Assembly (NCBI GenBank): GCA_902784865.1
Contig: CACZWL010000002.1
Coordinates: forward strand, 115,515 to 179,514
DNA length: 64,000 nt
From: an uncultured Bacteroidota bacterium
GTDB lineage: Bacteria; Bacteroidota; Bacteroidia; Bacteroidales; P3
Direction: 5' to 3'
Both the position numbers and the translations under genes were made by a program. Positions 1-6,313 of the stretch are shown here, in pieces (the stretch's first letter is position 1; the number at the start of each line of letters is the position of its first letter). The notes below the pieces were generated by a model. It worked only from the letters and a program-made list of their open reading frames with translations. It had not been told where the DNA came from and made no database searches.

Positions 1-66
1 TACGCCTTTTTTTTGAATTATAATAAAAAACTTTTCTTTTGGCACAGAAATTGCACTCTCGAGGGT

Positions 67-597
67 ATGGATAAGATGGATTTCTCAGTCGACAAGCAGG
101 AAGTCACCGAAGGCGACATCGTGCAGGTGACGTGGCAGTGCAACAGCGCCGACCGCGTCGAGCTTACCCTCGACAATGGTCACCGCACCTCTGTCATCCC
201 CCTCGAACTCGCTGGCTCTAAGCGCTTTCGCCTCAACCGCTCCAAAGGGCGCACCCGCCTCACCATCACGGCGTGGGTGGGCGACAAGAATTATTCCAAG
301 ACTCTGAAAGTCAAGGTGAAGGAAATTCCTGTCACCCGTGCCGAGACCGTCGATGCCCGCGGCCGCCGCCAGTGGGTGCCGCAGCATTGGGTCGACCGCC
401 TGCGCACCTCGTGGCAGTCCGCCACAGCCCGCCGCCGCATGGCCCTCCAGGCTCTGCCACCCGAGAAGCAGATGGCTTCGCGGACGCTCATGGTTTTGGG
501 TGCTATCATGCTGGTAACCATGTTCTTCCCCAGGCTCGCCTCGGTCGGTCTGCTGGCCCTTGCGGCCTACCTCCTCTGGGTGCTCTGGAAACGCTAA
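67..597 (+). CDS. Membrane-anchored protein with N-terminal beta-sandwich-like domain, unknown function
   Basis: The 176-residue product starts at the ATG at 67; an upstream in-frame TTG at 13 would add 18 residues with no sign of a ribosome site. Residues about 5-85 alternate hydrophobic and polar residues like an Ig-like or beta-sandwich module (motifs such as VTWQC and LTITAWVG). A basic, Arg-rich stretch follows, then two hydrophobic segments near the C-terminus (about 137-155 and 157-173) ending in WKR. With no signal peptide, the N-terminal domain probably faces the cytoplasm and is anchored by the tail. I do not recognise the family. A repeat element lies just downstream. Confidence 0.6.
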   Translation: MDKMDFSVDKQEVTEGDIVQVTWQCNSADRVELTLDNGHRTSVIPLELAGSKRFRLNRSKGRTRLTITAWVGDKNYSKTLKVKVKEIPVTRAETVDARGRRQWVPQHWVDRLRTSWQSATARRRMALQALPPEKQMASRTLMVLGAIMLVTMFFPRLASVGLLALAAYLLWVLWKR

Positions 598-630
598 CTG
601 TTCAGATCGCGCCGAGTTGTGTTCCCTCAT

Positions 631-722
631 TTTCCCATCGATGGGAAATGATGGGAAAGAGTCGAAGTATTCACCTACCAGATACCTACCAGACACCTAC
701 CAGACACCTACAGGATACCTGG
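631..722 (+). repeat. Dispersed intergenic repeat, copy A (hairpin plus tandem CCTACCAGA units)
   Basis: The left end holds TTTCCCATCGATGGGAAATGATGGGAAA-like material able to fold on itself, followed by GAGTCGAAGTATTCACCTACC and then repeats of AGATACCTACC/AGACACCTACC. The same order occurs at 9253-9321 and, reversed, at 19083-19157 and 23958-24030. All copies are intergenic. Confidence 0.8.
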
Positions 723-794
723 CTGGCGGATGGCATCGGGTGGCATTTTTTTGTATTTTTTTCGGCCGTATGTCGGCAATTGCCGAAAAATCAC

Positions 795-802
795 TATCTT
801 TG
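795..802 (+). promoter_or_regulatory. Bacteroidota -7 promoter element for nadC operon
   Basis: TATCTTTG matches the TAnnTTTG -7 box. It lies 65 bp before the nadC start and about 70 bp after repeat copy A. No convincing TTTG -33 box sits at the usual spacing. Confidence 0.6.
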
Positions 803-867
803 CAGTGAGAAACTGTGGCCCGGAGGGTCGCTGTTTTGTGGGTTATTTATCATATAATCAATCGCTT

Positions 868-1713
868 ATGACGAACATTGACAACCTAGACGACCTGATA
901 AAAATGGCTTTGCGCGAAGACGTGGGCGACGGCGACCACTCCACCCTCGCCTGCATACCCCCCGACGCTATGGGGACGGCCAAGATGATTGCCAAGCAGG
1001 AGGGCATCCTCTGTGGGGCTGAAGTCGGCCGACGGGTCTTCCAGATTGTCGACCCCTCGCTCGAGGTGTCGCTCCTGGTCGCCGACGGCACACCCATCAG
1101 CAAAGGCGACGTCCTCATGACCATCCACGGCCCTTCGGGCAGCATCCTCACCGCCGAGCGCACGGCCCTGAACTTCATGCAGCGCCTTTCCGGCATCGCC
1201 ACCGAGACCCACCGCATGGTGCAGATGCTCAGCGGCCTGGATACCAAGCTCCTCGACACGCGTAAGACGACCCCCAACATGCGGCTGCTGGAGAAGTACG
1301 CCGTGAAGTGCGGCGGCGGCACCAACCACCGTATCGGCCTGTACGACATGGTGATGCTGAAGGACAACCACATCGACTTTGCCGGCGGCATCGAGCAGGC
1401 CATCGACCGCACGCACGACTACCTGAAAGCCAAGGGGAAAGCCCTCCGCATCGAGATCGAGGTTCGCAACCTCGACGAGTTGCAGCGTGTGCTTGACCAC
1501 GGCGGCGTAGACCGCATCATGCTCGACAACTTCGACACGGAGACCCTCCGCGAGGCGGTGCGCCGCATCGACCACCGCTACGAGACCGAGGCCTCCGGCG
1601 GCATCACCGAGGCCACGCTGCGCCAGTATGCCGAAACCGGTGTCGACTTCATCTCTGTCGGTGCGCTGACCCACCACATCAAAAGTCTTGACATTTCGCT
1701 GCTGAAGCAATGA
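868..1713 (+). CDS. nadC: Nicotinate-nucleotide pyrophosphorylase (carboxylating)
   Basis: Quinolinate phosphoribosyltransferase converts quinolinate and PRPP to nicotinate mononucleotide in de novo NAD synthesis. The 281-residue product has the usual length for the family. It shows the N-terminal REDVGDGDHST motif, the PRPP/quinolinate-binding stretch with TRKTTPNMRLLEKYAVKCGG and the NHRIGLYDMVMLKDNH signature, and the C-terminal SGGI and ISVGALTHH motifs. The start at 868 follows the promoter; upstream in-frame codons from 730 are not conserved-looking. It overlaps the next gene by 4 bp (ATGA), so translation is probably coupled. Confidence 0.95.
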   Translation: MTNIDNLDDLIKMALREDVGDGDHSTLACIPPDAMGTAKMIAKQEGILCGAEVGRRVFQIVDPSLEVSLLVADGTPISKGDVLMTIHGPSGSILTAERTALNFMQRLSGIATETHRMVQMLSGLDTKLLDTRKTTPNMRLLEKYAVKCGGGTNHRIGLYDMVMLKDNHIDFAGGIEQAIDRTHDYLKAKGKALRIEIEVRNLDELQRVLDHGGVDRIMLDNFDTETLREAVRRIDHRYETEASGGITEATLRQYAETGVDFISVGALTHHIKSLDISLLKQ

Positions 1714-2765
1714 CATCGGTAGGAGTTTGGGCACGCACGCTGCGCCTTTGGGGCAAGCGGCAGTGGCGCCACCTGCTCTACAAGCGGTGGGTGCGCCAGA
1801 TGCTCTTTTTCCTCCAGAACTTCTCGCTCCCCGGAGGACGCGGGGTGCCGCTCTACGACATCATCGGCTACTTCATCGCCGGCTCGTTCGGCAGCTCCAT
1901 CGCCCAGCGGGCCAAAGGCTTGGCTTTCAGCTTCCTCTCCGCCCTGCCGCCGCTGATGATATTCATCTTCTCGCTCATCGCCTATCTGCCGTTCGACGGC
2001 TTGCAGGACGAGTTCCTCGCAGAACTCTCGCAGATAGTTCCCGGCAAGATAATGGACCCCCTGTCGGATACGATCAACGACGTCATGGGTCACAAGCACA
2101 CCACCCTCCTGTCGATAGGTTTCATCTCCTCTATCATCCTGGCGGCCAATGGTATGAACGGCTTTATCCTGTCGCTCAACTTCGCCAATCAGACCGTCGA
2201 GAAGCGTCCGTTCATCCAGCGCTTCCTGCTCTGCATCATGATGGTGTTCGTGCTCTACGTCATCATCGTGCTGGTTCTCGGCCTGCTCATCGGCCACAAG
2301 TACCTGCTGCAGCTCATCTTCAGCCAGGGGTGGCTGACCGATACCAAGGCCAATACCCTGATGTTCAACATCGGACGCTGGGTGCTGCTTTCGCTGGCCA
2401 TGCTCTTCGCGCTGGCCTTCATCTACTATTTCGCGCCGGCAAGCCGCCAGCGCGTGGGCTTCTTCTCGGCGGGGTCGGTGCTGGCCACGGGCATGTTCTT
2501 CGTCCTTTCGTGGGGTTTTGGTATCTATATCAATAACTTCAGCCGCTACAACCTGCTCTATGGCTCCATCGGAACGCTGCTGCTGCTGATGCTGTGGATC
2601 TACTTCAGCTGCATCGTCATCCTGGTGGGCTACGAGCTCAATACGAGTATCTACAACGGCACCATCCGCCAGAAGAACCGCCTGGCCCGCATGGAGCTCC
2701 GCAATAAAATACAAATATTCAAAGATGATAATACAGAAGAAACACGGGAAGGTGGTGTCCGATAG
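1710..2765 (+). CDS. YihY/BrkB-family inner membrane protein
   Basis: The 351-residue protein has about six hydrophobic helices, with conserved small-residue motifs typical of the YihY/BrkB (formerly RNase BN) family, for example FSFLSALPPLMIFIFSLI and LLLLMLWIYFSCIVILVGYELN near the C-terminus. The role of the family is uncertain; transport has been proposed and the ribonuclease assignment was withdrawn. The start overlaps the nadC stop by 4 bp. The 3' end overlaps the following methyltransferase by about 40 bp if the upstream start of that gene is used. Confidence 0.85.
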   Translation: MTSVGVWARTLRLWGKRQWRHLLYKRWVRQMLFFLQNFSLPGGRGVPLYDIIGYFIAGSFGSSIAQRAKGLAFSFLSALPPLMIFIFSLIAYLPFDGLQDEFLAELSQIVPGKIMDPLSDTINDVMGHKHTTLLSIGFISSIILAANGMNGFILSLNFANQTVEKRPFIQRFLLCIMMVFVLYVIIVLVLGLLIGHKYLLQLIFSQGWLTDTKANTLMFNIGRWVLLSLAMLFALAFIYYFAPASRQRVGFFSAGSVLATGMFFVLSWGFGIYINNFSRYNLLYGSIGTLLLLMLWIYFSCIVILVGYELNTSIYNGTIRQKNRLARMELRNKIQIFKDDNTEETREGGVR

Positions 2766-3951
2766 CGGCACCGCCAGGGAGACTTTCAAGATGGTGGCCA
2801 AGACGATGGTGAGCCTGGAGGAGGTGTTGGCCGACGAGTTGCGCGCCATGGGTGCGCAGAATGTAGAGGTAGGCACGCGCGCGGTGGAGTTCGAGGGCGA
2901 CATGCGCCTGCTCTACCGGGCCAACTACACGTGCCGCACGGCTCTGGCCATCCTCAAGCCCTTTGCGGAGTTCGATGCCGACACCGACCAGGAACTCTAC
3001 GACCAGGTGTACCGCATCCGATGGGAGAAGATTATGGATGTCGACGCCACCTTCATGATCGACTCCACCACCAGCGGCGAGATATTCACCCACAGCTACT
3101 ATGCCGCCCTGAAGACCAAGGACGCCATCGTCGACCGCTTCCGCCGCAACTTCGGCAAGCGCCCCTCGATCGATACGGAGAACCCCGACTATAAGTTCAA
3201 TCTCCATATCCGCGATAACCACGTCACCCTGCTGATGAACTCCAGCGGCGACTCGCTGCACAAACGTGGCTACCGCCAGGGTGTAGGCGTGGCCCCCATC
3301 AACGAGGTGCTGGCGGCAGGCCTGCTCAAGCTGGCCGGTTGGCAGTGCGACAGCAACTTCTACGACCCCATGTGCGGCTCGGGCACCATGCTCATCGAGG
3401 CAGCCATGATGGCCAACAGCATCCCCGCGCAGTACTACCGCGGAGGCCGCTTCGGCTTCATGCGCTGGAAGGAATTCAACCTCGGCGAGTGGAAGAGTGT
3501 CAAGCAGGAAGAGGACCGCAAGATAGGGTCGCTCGACTTCGAGGGCGAGATCTGGGGCAACGATATCGACGAGCGCGTCATCGAACAGTGCGAGAAGAAC
3601 TTGGAATTCACCAAGTTGCATAAGGATGTCATGCTGCACATCGGCAGCTTCGAAGACCAGGAGCCGCCGGAGGGTAAGACGCTGATAGTCACCAACCCGC
3701 CCTACGGTGAGCGCATCAAGGTGGAAGACCTCAACGCGATGTATGAGAAGTTGGGCGACACCTTCAAGCGCCTCTACGGCGAGAACTGCGACGTGTGGCT
3801 CATTACCAGCGACTTCGAGGCCATGAAGCACATCGGCCTCCGCCCCTCGGCCAAGATACCCGTGCAGAACGGATCGCTCGACTGCCGCTTCCTCCACTTC
3901 GAGGTATACGAAGGCAGCAGGAAGGCTAAGTATCAGCAGGATGCTGAGTAG
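2725..3951 (+). CDS. THUMP-domain class I SAM-dependent RNA methyltransferase (RlmL N-half type)
   Basis: The 408-residue protein carries an N-terminal THUMP RNA-binding domain (about 20-170) and a C-terminal Rossmann methyltransferase. It shows the motifs NFYDPMCGSGTMLIEAA (SAM binding) and IVTNPPYGERI (NPPY catalytic motif of N-methyltransferases). Family members methylate guanines in 23S rRNA. The length fits the single-module RlmL/YcbY-like proteins of Bacteroidota. The ATG at 2725 overlaps yihY; 2791 is an alternative but would cut into the predicted THUMP start. Confidence 0.88.
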   Translation: MIIQKKHGKVVSDSGTARETFKMVAKTMVSLEEVLADELRAMGAQNVEVGTRAVEFEGDMRLLYRANYTCRTALAILKPFAEFDADTDQELYDQVYRIRWEKIMDVDATFMIDSTTSGEIFTHSYYAALKTKDAIVDRFRRNFGKRPSIDTENPDYKFNLHIRDNHVTLLMNSSGDSLHKRGYRQGVGVAPINEVLAAGLLKLAGWQCDSNFYDPMCGSGTMLIEAAMMANSIPAQYYRGGRFGFMRWKEFNLGEWKSVKQEEDRKIGSLDFEGEIWGNDIDERVIEQCEKNLEFTKLHKDVMLHIGSFEDQEPPEGKTLIVTNPPYGERIKVEDLNAMYEKLGDTFKRLYGENCDVWLITSDFEAMKHIGLRPSAKIPVQNGSLDCRFLHFEVYEGSRKAKYQQDAE

Positions 3952-4738
3952 CGAAGAGGTGAAGCGAATAGCCCTCGAGGTGGGGTTCGACGCCTGCGGC
4001 ATTGCCCGAGCCGATGCCCTCACCGACGAGGAATACCCCCTGCGGGGCTGGCTCGCAAAAGGCTGGCACGCAGGGCTTTCCTATATGGAGCGCAATGTGG
4101 AGATGCGCATGGACCCGCGGCTGCTGGTGCCCGGTGCGCGGAGCGTCATCTGCTGCGTCAGCGCCTACCCCCCTCCAATTCTCCCCCTTGGCAAGGAGGA
4201 GCGCCCCGAAGGGGGGTGGGGGTATAAACCTGGCGTAGCCGCCTATGCGCAGGGGCGCGAGTATCATAAAGTGCTCAAGGACATGCTTTTCAGCCTGCGC
4301 GAGCGGTTGGGCATCGACGGCAAGGTCTGTTGCGACACCGTCCCCATCAGCGACAAGCACTGGGCGGCCCGTGCCGGCCTCGGCTTCATCGGCCGCCACA
4401 CACTCCTCGTCACCCCGCAGTGGGGCTCGTGGGTCAACCTCGGCGAGATTGTCACCACCGAGGAATGCTCGGAGTATTCAGAGTATTCCGAGTACTCAGA
4501 ATACTCCGAGTATTCTGAATGCTCTGATAATCCCGACTTCTGCGCCAGGTGCCGCCGCTGCGTCGACGCCTGCCCCAACCACGCCATAGCCCCCAGCGGC
4601 CCTCCGATGATCGACGTCAGCCGCTGCACCGCTTACTACACCACCCACCACGAGCGCCCCATCCCCCCCGGCCACGTCACCGCCGGCTATACCCAAGGTT
4701 GCGACATCTGCCAGCTCGCCTGCCCGTTCAACAGGTAG
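3941..4738 (+). CDS. queG: Epoxyqueuosine reductase, shortened and carrying two in-frame repeats
   Basis: QueG reduces epoxyqueuosine in tRNA to queuosine using cobalamin and two 4Fe-4S clusters. The family core is visible: residues 131-158 with the conserved Asp132 and WAARAGLGFIGRHTLL, the first cluster motif C201-x2-C204-x2-C207-x3-C211-P, and the second motif C254-x2-C257-x3-C261-P. The protein stops at residue 265, just after CPFNR, whereas family members continue for roughly 40 or more residues. Residues 77-96 (Pro/Gly-rich) and 176-195 (SEY repeats) are low-complexity inserts absent from normal QueG. It overlaps the preceding gene by 11 bp. Activity cannot be assumed. Confidence 0.85.
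   Translation: MLSSEEVKRIALEVGFDACGIARADALTDEEYPLRGWLAKGWHAGLSYMERNVEMRMDPRLLVPGARSVICCVSAYPPPILPLGKEERPEGGWGYKPGVAAYAQGREYHKVLKDMLFSLRERLGIDGKVCCDTVPISDKHWAARAGLGFIGRHTLLVTPQWGSWVNLGEIVTTEECSEYSEYSEYSEYSEYSECSDNPDFCARCRRCVDACPNHAIAPSGPPMIDVSRCTAYYTTHHERPIPPGHVTAGYTQGCDICQLACPFNR
4169..4228 (+). repeat. C/G-rich repeat inserted in frame within queG
   Basis: A CCCTCC...CTCCCCCTTGG...GGAGGAGCG...GAAGGGGGGTGGGGG block lies inside the coding frame. Similar C-rich/G-rich imperfect palindromes occur between genes at 4740-4815 and 18808-18880. Confidence 0.55.
4466..4525 (+). repeat. In-frame tandem repeat in queG coding Ser-Glu-Tyr units
   Basis: Alternating GAGTATTC and GAATACTC-like 9-bp units encode repeated SEY triplets (residues 176-195), directly before the first iron-sulphur motif. 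The alternation of a unit with its near reverse complement allows hairpin formation. Confidence 0.8.
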
Positions 4739-5000
4739 TTCCCCCACGCGTTCCCGCCCCCTCCCCAAGGGTCTCCCTAGAGAGGACGAAGAGGGGAAGA
4801 AGAGGGTGGGGGGTTATTGCTGTATGTCAGCCTGTTATAAATGTGCGATTTTGGGTGTTTTTTCAGTTTCTGTTCAAAAAAAAATCACACCTTTTCCGTA
4901 GGGTATAGCAAAGGCCTTGGCTGCCGTCATTACGGGTGTAACTTCAGCTCAATCAGTGCTGTAACAGGAGGATGGTGAAAAAAGTGTGTGCGGTTTATAA
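4739..5000. other. Intergenic region with C/G-rich repeat remnant
   Basis: After the queG stop there is a C-rich/G-rich block (about 4740-4815) resembling the block inside queG, which suggests that repeat sequence replaced or displaced the natural 3' end of queG. Nothing gene-like was seen from 4816 to the promoter near 5010. Confidence 0.4.
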
Positions 5001-5009
5001 AAATAATAG

Positions 5010-5017
5010 TATATTTG
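5010..5017 (+). promoter_or_regulatory. Putative -7 box for lipoprotein with structured leader
   Basis: TATATTTG fits TAnnTTTG. A transcript from here would have an untranslated leader of about 250 nt that includes the hairpin at 5104-5217. Confidence 0.5.
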
Positions 5018-5103
5018 CAAAATAATCATCAATAAAAAGTAAAAAGAAACAGTAAGAAACACAGATAGATAGAGTATAATAAGGCGTATTCGCTTTTCTT
5101 CAG

Positions 5104-5217
5104 CATCGTTGAAATCTCGACAATTTCAATCTATCATTACGCAAGGAAAGAGAATCGCTCACGGAACCGTGGGCTTTTCTTGTTCGTAATGATAGGTAGT
5201 CGAGAACCTCAACGATG
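5104..5217 (+). ncRNA. Large structured 5' leader / candidate cis-regulatory RNA
   Basis: Three nested helices can form: CATCGTTGA 5104-5112 with TCAACGATG 5209-5217; TCTCGAC 5115-5121 with GTCGAGA 5199-5205; and CTATCATTACG 5131-5141 with CGTAATGATAG 5185-5195. The apex holds a small stem, GCTCACGG/CCGTGGGC (5157-5174), followed by TTTTCTT, which resembles an intrinsic terminator. The element lies in the leader of the lipoprotein gene at 5270. I do not recognise it as a named riboswitch class. Confidence 0.55.
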
Positions 5218-5269
5218 GACGGAGATAGGTTCACGGCTTTTTTTATTAACCTTTTTAAATAAAACAAAA

Positions 5270-6187
5270 ATGAAAAGAATGTACATTGCAATGGCTTGCG
5301 CAGCCATGATGACGGGCATGATGTTCACTGCCTGCCAGAAAGACGACGACAATTCCAACAATGGCGACACGCCGGCCCCTGCCGTCGGCGGGTTCCGCGA
5401 GGACGGGGCTAGCAACGCCCTCTTCTCGGTGGCCGAAGGCCGCCAGGTGCGCTTCTCGCGCGGCAACCTGCAGTACCAGGCCTCAACGGGCACATGGCGT
5501 TTTGCTGCCAAGCAGTATGAATGTATCGGGGAAGGCAACCATGGCGCCTCGGAGACCTACGACGGCTGGATTGACCATTTCAGCTGGGGAACGAGCGGCT
5601 GGGAGAGCGGCGCTACAACCTACAAACCATGGCAGCTTATGGCATTACCATGGGATGGAAACTACCCCGGCGGCTCTGCTGACAACGACCTCACCGGCGA
5701 ATATGCCGAGGCGGACTGGGCGTGGCACAATGCCATCAGCAACGGCGGCAACCAGACGCACAAGTGGCGTACGCTGACGGGCGAGGAGTGGAATTATCTG
5801 ATTAGCATCCGTGCCAATGCTGACAGCAAGGTTGGCATAGGTACGGTGAACGAGGTTCATGGTCTGATCTTGTTGCCCGACGCATGGACTACGCCTGAAG
5901 GTCTGGCGTTCAGCACAGAGTATACTGGTTGGGACGACAATGTTTACACCGTTGAGCAGTGGAAACAAATGGAAGACGCCGGTGCTATATTTTTCCCTGC
6001 CGCCGGCTATAGCACTGGCTGGAGCAGCGTGTCGACTTATAAAGTCGGCGAATATGGTGACTATTGGGCATCCACTCACTATGACGATGATGAAGCACGG
6101 ATGCTGTCATTTGACGTTACAGGCGTATCGGGCGACTGGTGGGCCACACGGGCAGGCGGCCGTTCGGTAAGACCTGTCACGGAGTGA
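5270..6187 (+). CDS. Secreted lipoprotein of a Bacteroidota family with C-type-lectin/FGE-like C-terminus
   Basis: The 305-residue lipoprotein has a signal sequence ending at FTA-Cys22. After an Asp/Asn-rich linker there is a conserved-looking domain starting with FSVAEGRQVRFSRGNLQYQ and containing TWRFAAKQY and HFSWGTSGW. The C-terminus (YWAST ... GRSVRPVTE) resembles the end of Bacteroidota/Fibrobacter major paralogous or C-type-lectin-fold domains, a fold also used as variable protein by diversity-generating retroelements. No reverse transcriptase is nearby. The start at 5270 gives the shortest intact lipoprotein signal; the 30 upstream codons fall in the RNA leader. It is probably exported to the cell surface; the ligand is unknown. 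Confidence 0.75.
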   Translation: MKRMYIAMACAAMMTGMMFTACQKDDDNSNNGDTPAPAVGGFREDGASNALFSVAEGRQVRFSRGNLQYQASTGTWRFAAKQYECIGEGNHGASETYDGWIDHFSWGTSGWESGATTYKPWQLMALPWDGNYPGGSADNDLTGEYAEADWAWHNAISNGGNQTHKWRTLTGEEWNYLISIRANADSKVGIGTVNEVHGLILLPDAWTTPEGLAFSTEYTGWDDNVYTVEQWKQMEDAGAIFFPAAGYSTGWSSVSTYKVGEYGDYWASTHYDDDEARMLSFDVTGVSGDWWATRAGGRSVRPVTE

Positions 6188-6209
6188 TATTCCGCATTCT
6201 CACTGCATG

Positions 6210-6246
6210 TGTGGCGCCACGGTACCGTGGCGCCACAGTTTTTTTT
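6210..6246 (+). terminator. Intrinsic terminator: perfect 28-bp palindrome plus T tract
   Basis: TGTGGCGCCACGG-TA-CCGTGGCGCCACA (6210-6237) is a perfect palindrome followed directly by a run of T. It starts 22 bp after the lipoprotein stop. Confidence 0.85.
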
Positions 6247-6313
6247 CTGGCAGTGGGGCAATTTAAAAGCAGGGCGCACGTTATGGTGTGGATTAATTTT
6301 ATTGTAAAACAAA

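Noticed and set aside
13-66. Upstream TTG extension of the first gene
   Set aside because: The added residues look random and the ATG at 67 begins the plausible domain.
1578-2903. 441-codon minus-strand frame over yihY
   Set aside because: Low-complexity His/Gln/Glu-rich translation of the antisense strand; the yihY reading frame has clear membrane helices.
4466-4525. queG SEY repeat considered as CRISPR or regulatory array
   Set aside because: It is contiguous, in frame and without spacers.
5100-5291. Short minus-strand frame over the structured leader
   Set aside because: It only translates the hairpin arms; no start context and no family.
5270-6240. Complete diversity-generating retroelement
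   Set aside because: No reverse transcriptase, accessory gene or template repeat is present in the window; only the fold-like C-terminus and a palindrome are seen.
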